Source: Cerioporus squamosus (taxonomy: Eukaryota > Basidiomycota > Agaricomycetes > Polyporales > Polyporaceae). From it: 11,602 bases of DNA. The notes under the pieces were generated by a model. The model worked only from the letters and a program-made list of their open reading frames with translations, searched no databases and was not told the DNA's origin. Location: the NCBI GenBank assembly GCA_022592435.1, contig JABYQS010000890.1:1-11602 (forward strand), given 5' to 3'. Made by a program: the position numbers and the translations under genes. Below are positions 1-8,160 of the stretch, piece by piece. How positions within the stretch are numbered: the stretch's first letter is position 1; each line of letters starts with the position of its first letter.

Positions 1-889
1 AGATGATAACTGGTGGCGTAGTCCTGTTGTAGTCAAACCTGAATTGTCCGCCGGGTCGACTTCTGTCTGAATGCTGGTGAGGGGATGTTATCTGTAAGAG
101 TACTTGAGTCTCAGCTAGCTGAGGCAGCTGAGATCGGTTGCGGAAGGTTGCAGCTACCGAACCGGGTTCGAGTAGGCCGCCAACTCGCTACGTGTACTAG
201 GTTGTGATGCATGTGACCTTTCAGACGGTAGCGCCTACTAGCGTGTACTAGAGGATATTTTCCTCTGGAATCACTGGTCTACAACAGCGTGCAACTACCT
301 GCTTTCTCCTGAGACACTCGCGCTTCCACTAACCGGGGTCAAAACGCAGTGAGTTCTGTGGGGAGAGTGTCCATGTTTGGGATGCGGCGATGGAGCGAGG
401 CTCAGGACTCGAAGAGAGCGACTTGAACGATGCGATGAGGACGGTTGCAAAGACTTCCGCGCGAGGAACCTCTCACCTCGTACGTATATGTGGCCCCCTG
501 GAGCCGCGATCCCTTGCAAATTCCACTGTTTTAGCCCTATGGATATGGTCGGGCAGTGTGGCACCGTGCACTGCCGACTGCGCGCGGTCAATACTAGACC
601 GTAGATCAACCCCGGTATAACGCTCTTTACATTGAGTTAATGTTGAATTGAAGGCCTCCAGTCACGAATGAAATGAATATAGGTGGGAGTATACTGTATG
701 CTCCGGGTGTGTACCGGTGAGTTTCGAGGGGAAAGATGTCACTCAACGAGCAGACGCGGGTGTACTAGGTACATACTTATGGGCGTCTAGACGCGTGTCG
801 CGTTCAGCGCCTGATCGCGGGGTGACGCGTCCCACCCACCATCCTCGCACTGAGCCACAACCAGCACTTCAACGTACCCGTACTGCGCC
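1..889. other. Gene-free flank upstream of RPN13
   Basis: I recognise no gene on either strand. The longest open stretches (about 75-104 codons, for example 295-609 on the minus strand and 377-604 on the plus strand) overlap each other, lack recognisable motifs and have no plausible splice partners. The last 200 bases or so must hold the RPN13 promoter and leader. Visible small structures are a perfect 14-bp palindrome at 110-123, a near-perfect inverted repeat CGAACC/GGTTCG at 158-170, and the word GTGTACTAG three times, at about 196, 243 and 761. Confidence 0.6.
110..123. repeat. 14-bp perfect palindrome
   Basis: The sequence CTCAGCTAGCTGAG is its own reverse complement. It sits in otherwise featureless flank, about 770 bases upstream of the RPN13 start. 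It could be a dimeric protein-binding site or chance. Confidence 0.35.
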
Positions 890-2005
890 ATGGCAGAAAC
901 CAGACTCGCGTTCAAGGCAGGTCGCGCCTTCAGGCGTGGATCCACCAACTTTGTCGACCCCGACCCGACCAAGGGCGCGATCCTCCTTCAGAACGGGGAG
1001 GACGGCCTGCTGCACTTCATCTGAAGAACCGGTCGAACAACAACGTCGAGGAGGTACGTCGTTTGGAGAGGGAAAACCAGATGGATGCGCGTGGCTGAGA
1101 CGTGCTGGCGGTATCTAGGACCTGATTCTTTTCCCGGGGGACGCGACATTAACAAGGTAGAACACTCCGCGTGGGGCCGGACGTACGTCCTCAAGTTCTC
1201 GTCCTCGGACCAAAGACATTTCGTGCGTGATAACACACCCGATTACGCTCGCACGTGCTAACGGAGCTCTGTTGTAGTTCTGGATGCAGGTACGCAACTC
1301 GACTCGGTCGGTTGAAGCGAACGCTCAACGCATGTTCCCTATGCACAGGATGCTGACGGAAGCCGAGACGAGGAGTTCGTTGGGAACGTCAACCGTCTCC
1401 TTGCGGACCAAGCATCGTCCCCATCTGGTATTCCGACGGATACAACCCAACAGTCAGGCCGCAGGCCCGTCCACATCCACCTCTGCGCCCGCAGCCAGCT
1501 CGTAAGTTCTCCCATCACGTATACTACATCCTTGATCCAAACCGCATCCCCCCAGCTCCCAAGCACCTACAGGCGGCTACCAAGCCTCCCCCGAAGAGCT
1601 CGCGCGCATCCGTCAACTCGTCTCCTCGCTTGGAGCCCGCGGTGGGGGCGCTATCGCCGCGGAGCCCGAGCCCGAAATCTCGCTCACGGACGTCCTCACG
1701 CCCGCGAACCTTCGTCCGCTCTTTGCGTCGCACCCCGAGCTTGTCCAGTCGCTCTTCCCGCACTTGCCACCGGATTTGCCGAGCCCGCCGAGCGTAGAGA
1801 CGCTTGAGCAGATCGTGCAGTCGCCCCAGTTCCGCGCGGCGGTGCGGAATCTCGACATGGCGCTGCGCACGGGCCTGCTTGGGGGCCTGGTGCGGACGTT
1901 GGGGCTGCCTGAGGAAGCCGGGACGGGTGTTGAGCCCTTCTTGCGCGCGTTGCAGGACCAGGCGCGGAGGGAGGAGGTGGTGGTGACCGGATGGAGACGG
2001 ACTGA
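890..2005 (+). CDS. RPN13: 26S proteasome ubiquitin receptor Rpn13 (ADRM1-like), five exons
   Basis: Rpn13 sits on the 19S regulatory particle via Rpn2, binds ubiquitin through its Pru domain and recruits the deubiquitinase UCH37 through a C-terminal DEUBAD domain. Exons: 890-1053, 1119-1222, 1278-1289, 1349-1501, 1556-2005; all introns are GT-AG, and intron 2 has GCTAAC. The Pru domain covers residues about 1-114: LAFKAGRAF, then TKGAILLQ, LHFIWKNRS, DLILFPGD, WGRTYVLKF, FWMQ and the closing helix. A Ser/Ala/Pro linker follows, then DEUBAD at about 186-285 (ISLTDVLTPANLRPLF...). The ATG at 890 has a good context (GCGCCATGG) and places the Pru core a few residues in. Four single-base indels are needed: a missing G in the Trp codon at 1022 (creating TGA), a missing base near 1149, an extra C at 1446-1448, and a missing G near 1971-1978. 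With these the coding length is 885 nt (294 residues). Without the last one, translation ends at 2063. Identification is firm; the C-terminal end is inferred. Confidence 0.93.
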
Positions 2006-2231
2006 ACGGGCATCTGTTTCCGTCGAGATTGATTTGCAGACCAGAGCCAGCACATATACATGATCCTGTTCGTGGACGTTGACTGGATATGAAGATGAGA
2101 TCCAGGTACAATCGAGGTAAGAAGGGGGTGTTGTGCAGCCGAGTATTGAAGTGAGTACAGAACGAGAGTCCTCCAGGTACAGTAGCGAGAGCGTAGAATA
2201 TGGGAAATCCAGACATGGTGTGAGATTTGAA
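2006..2231. other. Shared 3' region between convergent RPN13 and ARL8
   Basis: RPN13 ends at 2005 (or 2063 if read without frame correction) and ARL8, from the other strand, ends at 2232. These 226 bases must carry both 3' untranslated regions, so the transcripts may overlap tail-to-tail. I see no canonical AATAAA on either strand. Confidence 0.6.
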
Positions 2232-3389
2232 TCAGTGGCTGCGTCCTGCTAACCATTGCAGCACGATATCCCTACGGAAGGTGATGGTCAGTACGTTGTA
2301 TCTGTACCTAAGGCATTGCTCACAGGTTGTGTTGGCTCTTCATCGAGCACTGGCAGGGTATCAGTGCACACAGCCATACAACCATACGGAAGACTCACCG
2401 AGTAACACTATGTACGCCAACCAGCTCAGCAGGAGAAATGGTTTCGAGAGCGGTATGCGACTCACTGAGACAGGTCTGTTGTGATCTTGTCCAATTGCCT
2501 GGTAATTAACGATCAGCACCGCGTGCTCGAACACGGAGTCGAACTGAACGGGTCGTACAGAGCTTTAATTAGCTCCTGGACAGGCGCGTGGCCCTCTATA
2601 TCGTTCTTGTTACCAAGCTTCGAGGCGAGCGTTAGTATGGCTCCGGCGCAGCATCGCGATATGCAGGGGCTCACCACTAGCAGGGGCACACCGTGCAAGG
2701 ACGGTTGCGAGAGGAGTTGATGCAGCTCAAAGCGAGCAGTTTCGAATTTCTCCTTCTGAAAGGAGACCATCATACCTCAGCGAACAGTCTCGAGACGGAG
2801 CTGAGGTTGTGAACCCACATCCACGGAATCCACTACGAAACTGCGGTCGTGAAGTCAGTGAGATGAACAACAGATGTGGGCTGTCGACGTACACAACAGC
2901 ATCGACACCACTGCAGTATCGCTCCCATATGGACCTATATCTTGGTTGGCCTGGGAGGGGTCAGCACACACGCGAAGGGCATCATATTAGGAAGACGTAC
3001 CGGCAACATCCCATATCTTCAACGAAACATTGCCCTTCTTGACGACTCGCAGATTAAACGCAACGGTCGGTACAACGTCCTCACTCCACTATTGTGCATT
3101 GAGCACGGGCGCGCCAAGGCGACCTGCGCATCGCGACCTGTGTGAAGCACTTACCTGCCCCGATCCCAGAACGTTCACAAACGAAGTCTTCCCGGAAGCC
3201 TGCGAGTGGCCATGCTCGACATCTATGGAGCTACAACATATCAAGCAGGAACGTACCTGCAGTCCAACAATAGCGATCTCGGCGTGTTTAGAGAAGAATA
3301 GCCTAGGCGTTATGAGAGGAGGTTCGATGGGTAGGAAGACAGCCGTACCCGCTGAGCCATTGCCAGAAGGAAGTGAAGAACGGAGCCAT
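2232..3389 (-). CDS. ARL8: ARL8-type Arf-like small GTPase, twelve exons
   Basis: ARL8 recruits kinesin and tethering factors to lysosomes/late endosomes in animals and moves vesicles in filamentous fungi. Exons in transcription order: 3389-3349, 3302-3257, 3199-3155, 3088-3001, 2950-2893, 2840-2819, 2755-2675, 2617-2559, 2498-2466, 2407-2399, 2349-2324, 2271-2232. All eleven introns (46-66 nt) are GT-AG, and intron 7 has ACTAAC. The product is 182 residues (human ARL8 is 186). It has an aromatic N-terminal helix without Gly2, so no myristoylation, as in ARL8. Walker A GLQASGKTS is at 27-35, switch I PTVAFN at 51-56, switch II WDVAGQPR at 70-77, the signature [13 protein letters not shown] at 130-133, and CYSCSMKS near the C terminus. 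Switch II reads DVAGQ, where animal ARL8 has GGQ. One missing base near 2480 (ITDRPVS region) breaks the frame. The RPN13 gene converges on it; PET127 diverges from its 5' end. Confidence 0.93.
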
Positions 3390-3736
3390 TGGACCTCGAG
3401 CTCGTTAAAGGCAAAGACGACGAGACGAAGACCAAGACAGTGCAGAACGCGTCAGGATGAATGAAGTCGAAATGAGAGAGCCTTGACTGGCTCCGCCGGC
3501 ATGACCCCGCTGCGCGACCGCTGCAGTCAAGCGCCTATGCCAGGCGCGCACGTGCGGCCCGCCATTTTCCTTTCTCGCAAGTCGGACGCGCGCCACAACG
3601 TCGAGTCGACCAGGACGTCCATCGTCACCCGCTCTTCCACCGGACCCCGCTTCGTTGGACAGTCGCGCCTCTTCCAACTATCTTCACAAACACCATCTTG
3701 TGTCGGGCGACTTGGCCTTAGCTTGGCGTACTAGTC
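3390..3736. promoter_or_regulatory. Divergent promoter between ARL8 and PET127
   Basis: The start codons of ARL8 (minus strand, 3389) and PET127 (plus strand, 3737) are only 347 bases apart, so both promoters and leaders must fit here. A palindromic E-box CACGTG lies at 3549-3554, the core recognised by bHLH factors. No clear TATA element is visible. Open frames in this stretch have no recognisable protein motifs. Confidence 0.6.
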
Positions 3737-6097
3737 ATGCATTCTCTGGCACGATGGGCCGCTCGCGCTCCGAGACTACACAAGGCTCTCCCTTCCACCG
3801 TCCGGGTTCGACACGGCGCGTACGCCTACTCCTCCGTGAGTGAGGAGCCACAGACGGATGCCGATCTGCCTACAACTCTTACCAGGACGCAGCAGTCCGA
3901 GGGCACAGATGAGGCAGCGAAGGTGCGCACGCATGACAGTGTCAAAGGTGCCATCCACATCCAACGCTCCCCATGTAGGAACTCGCCGCGGCCATCTCTC
4001 AAAATCCAGCGCAGAGTGAGGAGAAGGGCAAGAGCCGGCGGAAAGGCTTTACAAACATGGAAGGTACGCTTGACAGGTTTGTTTTGGGTCTGCTGCCCTC
4101 CAGCTGAGTTATGAAGCAGGGAAGTCCATGGAGCCGGTTGCCTCGGGTTCGAAAACCGACGAGAACGTCGTGGCGTCTGGCTTGCTGTTGGACAACTCCT
4201 TCAAGCCATTGAAAGGTATGTGCTTACCGCCTGTATCCGTACGACCCTCTACAACGCCAATCGGCAGATGTGCACCCCATCCGGAGAAAGCTCATACCGC
4301 GGTTAGCTCATGGGCTCGACACTGTTGTCAAGAGGTAACTTATCCTCTTTAAGGTGCCCGAACTACACTCATACCCGCCGTTTGTAGAACAGGCGTGCAC
4401 TGGCTCAAAGACCCGGAGACTGGCGAATATAATTTCGACCAGCACCTCGAAGAGATACCGAAAGTCAGCGACTTTGACTTTGACCGGTTAGGCGGGTTCG
4501 TCACCAGCTCGCAGGATAAGGTACATCACCCCATTTCGGATCAGTCCATCCGCTCACCCCAGCCGTTCCAGAACCTCATCACTCTGGCGAAGAGGAACAA
4601 GTGCAAATATGCCGGCTCAACCTCGTCCTTGACTGGAATCTTGACCCAGATATACCTTCTCTTGTCCCAAGAAAAGCTCCTCAACCTTACCAACCTGAGC
4701 TCAGACTTCGAATCCGCGGTCAGTGCGAAACAAGGACTACCTGTCAGGGATTGGCTTCCTGACGTTTGGTCGTTCGCAGCCTCGTTTCTTCACACCGGGC
4801 CAACGCATACCAGCATCCGTAATCCTGCGGTACCGAGATGGAATCTATACGACCGATTATGATCACGAACGGGATGGGGACAGCGAAGAAATCATCCTTC
4901 TACGACTGGTGAGCAATCTCACAGCACCTTAGATTAGCAGCACTCATCATGCCACAGGGATTTTACTCGAGAAGTTCCTTACTATGGGGAAGGAAGACTT
5001 CGAGAAGTATCTCAAAGTATACGCAGGGCGACCATACAGAGCAGACAGACGTTCATCGATATGCCAAGGTTTGTGGATGTTCTGACTTCGGTTATCCACC
5101 CAGAACTCACAAACACTGGCGCGCAGCACGGCAAATTCCTCATGAGATCTCAGCTGGACTGCCTTCACGAGGACCTTCCGGGTACCGGTGTTTTCGACCT
5201 CAAGACACGGGCGATATCGCAAATTCGACACGACGTACACAACTACCTGGTACGCACATCTCGCAGGCATCGTCAGGGGCTCCATTCATCTCTCCGTGAT
5301 AGGCCTACATCGACTGCACGCTCGACGCACTGACCGGGCGACGGGGAACCTTTGAGGAGGAGTACTACGACATGATCCGCTCCGCGTTCCTCGAATACTC
5401 CTTCCAAGCGCGCATCGGCAACATGGACGGCGTCCTGGTCGCATACCACAACACGGCGCGGATATTCGGCTTCCAGTACATCTCTCTCCGCGAGATGGAC
5501 ATAAGCCTGTTTGGACGGGAAGGCGCGGGCATCCGTGTGTTCCTGCGCTGCGTGCGTCTCATGGAGTTGCTGTACGAGGAGATCGCCAAGTGCTTCCCTC
5601 AGCAGGTGAGTCTGCCGCGTTTCTCCCGCTATTTTGCAAGTCGCGGTTGCTGAAGGATAAGTCGCAGTCTGTGAAGTGTACCTTCGAGAAGCGCGGACAG
5701 TTCCTGCGGGTCTGGGTCGAGCCCCTGGAGCACAAGATCCGAACACAGAGCCGCCTGTCGTCGAGCTGTCGCTCTGGCTCAAGAATATCATGCACGGGAA
5801 ACCCACCAGGGGCGCATATGCCGTGTACTCATCCTATCCTTGTAAGTCACCAGTCAGCTATGTCTTTCTTAGGAATCATCACTGATTATCATCGTCTCCA
5901 GGGACGATCGAATACCAGGTCAAGCGTGTCGACAGCCACCAGGAGCTTATCCGCGCTCGTCGTGACATCGCGTACAGGCGGCAGGAGAACATCCAAAGTC
6001 CCTGCCCGATGCTTGCCCTGAGCTTGCAGCGGAGGAGGCTTCTGCGACTTCGACGGAGCTGGCACCGGCGGAGGCTCGAGGGGCGCGTCACTACTGA
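3737..6097 (+). CDS. PET127: Pet127-family mitochondrial RNA-processing protein, nine exons
   Basis: Pet127 is a fungal mitochondrial protein needed for 5' processing and turnover of mitochondrial RNAs, assigned to the PD-(D/E)XK nuclease fold. Exons: 3737-3922, 3979-4215, 4268-4334, 4388-4520, 4563-4908, 4958-5249, 5303-5605, 5668-5841, 5902-6097. The N terminus (MHSLARWAARAPRLHKAL) is a typical Arg-rich presequence. Family blocks in order: MEPVASGSKTDENVVASG, RLAHGLDTVV, GVHWLKDPETGEYNF, FVTSSQDK, YAGSTSSLTG, FTPGQRIPASV, RYRDGIYTTD, LLEKFLTM, FLMRSQLDC, GTGVFDLKTRA (the D-x-K of the nuclease core), YYDMIRSAFLEYS, MDGVLVAYHNT, RIFGFQYISL. Six indels are inferred: losses near 4100 (C), 4908 (G), 5046 (C), 5736 (G) and 5996 (A), and an extra A at 4728-4730. 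Corrected, the length is 1,938 nt, 645 residues (yeast Pet127 is about 800). The C-terminal stop at 6095-6097 depends on the last correction; otherwise 6114-6116. Confidence 0.93.
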
Positions 6098-6726
6098 GGG
6101 GAAACTGACTGTATGAGCGGGATCCTCGGGACAGTCAGTTATGTAGTTCTCCAGCACCACCACCAGCACCACCACTCATACACTCACTCATACACGGACA
6201 TATCGCATTGTGGGTCATCGTCGCACGCTACTAGACAGCATCGTTAGCGTTGTGCAAACATAGGATCAACATAATATGTATAGAAGTACGATCTTGGCGT
6301 AAGCGTAGCCACTTCGGGGAACGTTAGCCATTGCCCATTTGGATGCATATGTGTCCGGCCTTCGTCCTTGACTGTCAATTCGCGGTTCGGTAGGTTACCT
6401 CCCAAACTGCCCATCGTACAGTCTTTACTCATCTCCCACGCTCTATAACCACTAATAAGAGTGCCCATCATGCATGGTGCATATGGCCGGCGCTGCCTTC
6501 AGCTACAGGCGGTGATGAGGCTTCTCAGGTGCTCATTGCAAGTCGGACTTGGTACACATGGGCGTCAACGCGGTCTGGAGCGGGGTCTCGTGACCGAAGG
6601 GGCTCCCATAGTCTGGCGTCTGCGGGGATTGGAGAGAGCAGGCAGACCTCGGATGCTCACCGACCACGACTACAAAGCTTTTCACCCGCCGCTACTCTCT
6701 CTCTCGTTACAATCGCCCTAGCCGCC
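6098..6726. other. Intergenic spacer between PET127 and TAM41
   Basis: There is no recognisable gene on either strand. The open stretches at 6244-6471 (minus) and 6461-6721 (plus) carry no known motif. It holds the PET127 3' untranslated region, the CAC-rich repeat at 6151-6176 and, next to TAM41, a pyrimidine-rich CT run at about 6693-6706 typical of fungal core promoters. Confidence 0.6.
6151..6196. repeat. CAC-rich microsatellite followed by CTCATACA repeats
   Basis: CAGCACCAC-type units are repeated between 6151 and 6176, then the word ACTCATACA recurs to about 6196. It lies in the presumed 3' untranslated region of PET127, about 55 bases past its stop. Confidence 0.6.
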
Positions 6727-8160
6727 ATGCTCGCCCGCACGAATGCTCGCAGACTCCCCACCCTCGTCGCTCGCTCACTGTCTACCGAGACTGCGACATC
6801 GTCCGGCCCCCAGCCCCCGCCTCCTCCCCCGCCCTCGTCTTCGCAGAACAAGCACCCGTCGAGCAAGCCGCTCGCACGGACACGTCTGAACCCTGCGCCG
6901 CGTCCAACAACGTCGCATAGGCACCAGGTGCTCGCCTCGCTCCCGCCCTCGTTCGGCCGAAATCAGTTCCTGCCTGTTGCCGACTCGACGCGCGCGCTCC
7001 TCGAGTCCATCGTCGCGCGGTTCGAAGCCCCAATACGCTATGCGTTTGCGTACGGCTCTGGGGTGTTTGAGCAGGACGGGTACACCTCGAGCAGCCCGAC
7101 GAGCCAGGACGGGCCGATGCTCGACTTCATGTTCGCGGTGACGCACCCCGCGCACTGGCACTCGATCAACATGCACCAGTTCCCCGGGCACTACCCGCTC
7201 GGCGTGCGGATGGTCGGGTCGTCGTTCGTGGCGAAGGTGGAGGAGATTCCGCCGGGGGTCTGGTTCAACTCGATGGTGACCATGAACGGAGTGGTGCGTG
7301 CTCCTCCTCCCTTCTGACGCGCGTGGACTCGGCCGCTGAGCGAGCGGGCGGGGGACAGACCATCAAGTACGGAGTCACGACGGTCGACAACCTCTGCTCC
7401 GACCTGCTCAACTGGAAGTCGCTCTACCTTTCGGGGCGGATGCACAAGCCCATCCGGATTATCAAGGATGACGCGCGCGTGCGGCTCACGCAGCAGGTCA
7501 ACCTGACCTCGGCCGTCCGCACCGCGCTTCTCACGCTCCCGGACGAGTTCTCGGAGCGCGAGCTCTTTGAGCGCATCGCGGGGTTCTCGTACGGCGGGGA
7601 CGTGCGCATGCTGCTCCCGGCGGAGAACCGCGGCAAGGTGGGCAACATCGTGCGCAAGCAGGCTCCCCAGTTCAAGGAGCTCTACCACCGCCTCGTCGTC
7701 GCGCTCCCGGGCGTCCACTGGCCCGCACACAGCGCGACGATCCAGCAGGACACCAGCCCGCAGGCGCGTGCGGCCCATCTCCGGAAACTGCCGTCGAACC
7801 TCCTCACGCATGTCACGACCCACTACTCGAGCCAGTCCTCGATCCCGCCCAAGGAGGCAGACGAGTCTGTCTACTGGGCGAAGCTCGCGGGCGACGCCAG
7901 CCTCCCGTCGGTGATTGAGCGAGGTAGGCCTCCTGTCGGTTGTTGTGACGTCATATGGCTGACCCACTCTGGCCGACCGCACAGAACTGCACAACATCGT
8001 GCGGGGTCCGTCGACCGTCCAGACCCTCAAGGGACTCGTATCCGCAGGCCCTATCAAGAGCGCACGGTACGCTGCACAGAAGGTCGCCAAGTGGTGGAAG
8101 GGCTGGAGCTCAAGCTCAAGTTCCACGGGCGCGAGCTCGGACTCGGACTCGAAGCCATAA
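6727..8160 (+). CDS. TAM41: Mitochondrial CDP-diacylglycerol synthase Tam41 (phosphatidate cytidylyltransferase), three exons
   Basis: Tam41 converts phosphatidic acid and CTP to CDP-diacylglycerol on the matrix side of the inner membrane, the first step of cardiolipin synthesis. Exons: 6727-7293, 7359-7923, 7985-8160; introns of 65 and 61 nt are GT-AG. The ATG lies in a strong context (GCCGCCATG) and opens a presequence rich in Arg and Ser (MLARTNARRLPTLVARSLS). A proline run and Ser-rich linker follow. The nucleotidyltransferase fold is shown by AYGSGVFEQ (GSG at about 110-112), the acidic LDFMFAV (Asp133) and THPAHWHSINM. Then come IKYGV, DLLNWKSLYLSGRMHKP, the helical domain, GNIVRKQAPQFKELY, and a short Ser-rich tail (KWWKGW, then a serine run). 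The product is 435 residues, somewhat longer than yeast (385) and human (about 337) because of the linker and tail. The frame is uninterrupted in all exons, unlike its neighbours. Confidence 0.96.

Noticed and set aside
150..180. tRNA-like B-box word (GGTTCGAGTAGG)
   Set aside because: The flanking bases do not form a T-arm stem and no acceptor or anticodon arms could be built.
1524..2256. Minus-strand open frames of 146-230 codons
   Set aside because: They are antisense to the RPN13 last exon, where the plus strand clearly encodes the DEUBAD domain.
4064..4103. A 40-nt intron in PET127 between NME and LSYEAGKS
   Set aside because: Splicing here gives the wrong phase. Reading straight through with one lost C restored near 4100 keeps the frame and makes the whole gene a multiple of three, so I treat it as exon.
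4140..4165. T-arm-like GGGTTCGAAAACC
   Set aside because: It lies within the conserved ASGSKTDEN coding block of PET127, and no other tRNA arms are present.
890..6097. Programmed ribosomal frameshifting as an explanation for broken frames
   Set aside because: There are too many sites, in both directions, in unrelated genes, without slippery heptamers plus structure; homopolymer sequencing error is simpler.
6465..6486. ATGCATGGTGCAT inverted repeat
   Set aside because: The arms are only 5-6 bp and nothing nearby gives it a role; chance is likely.
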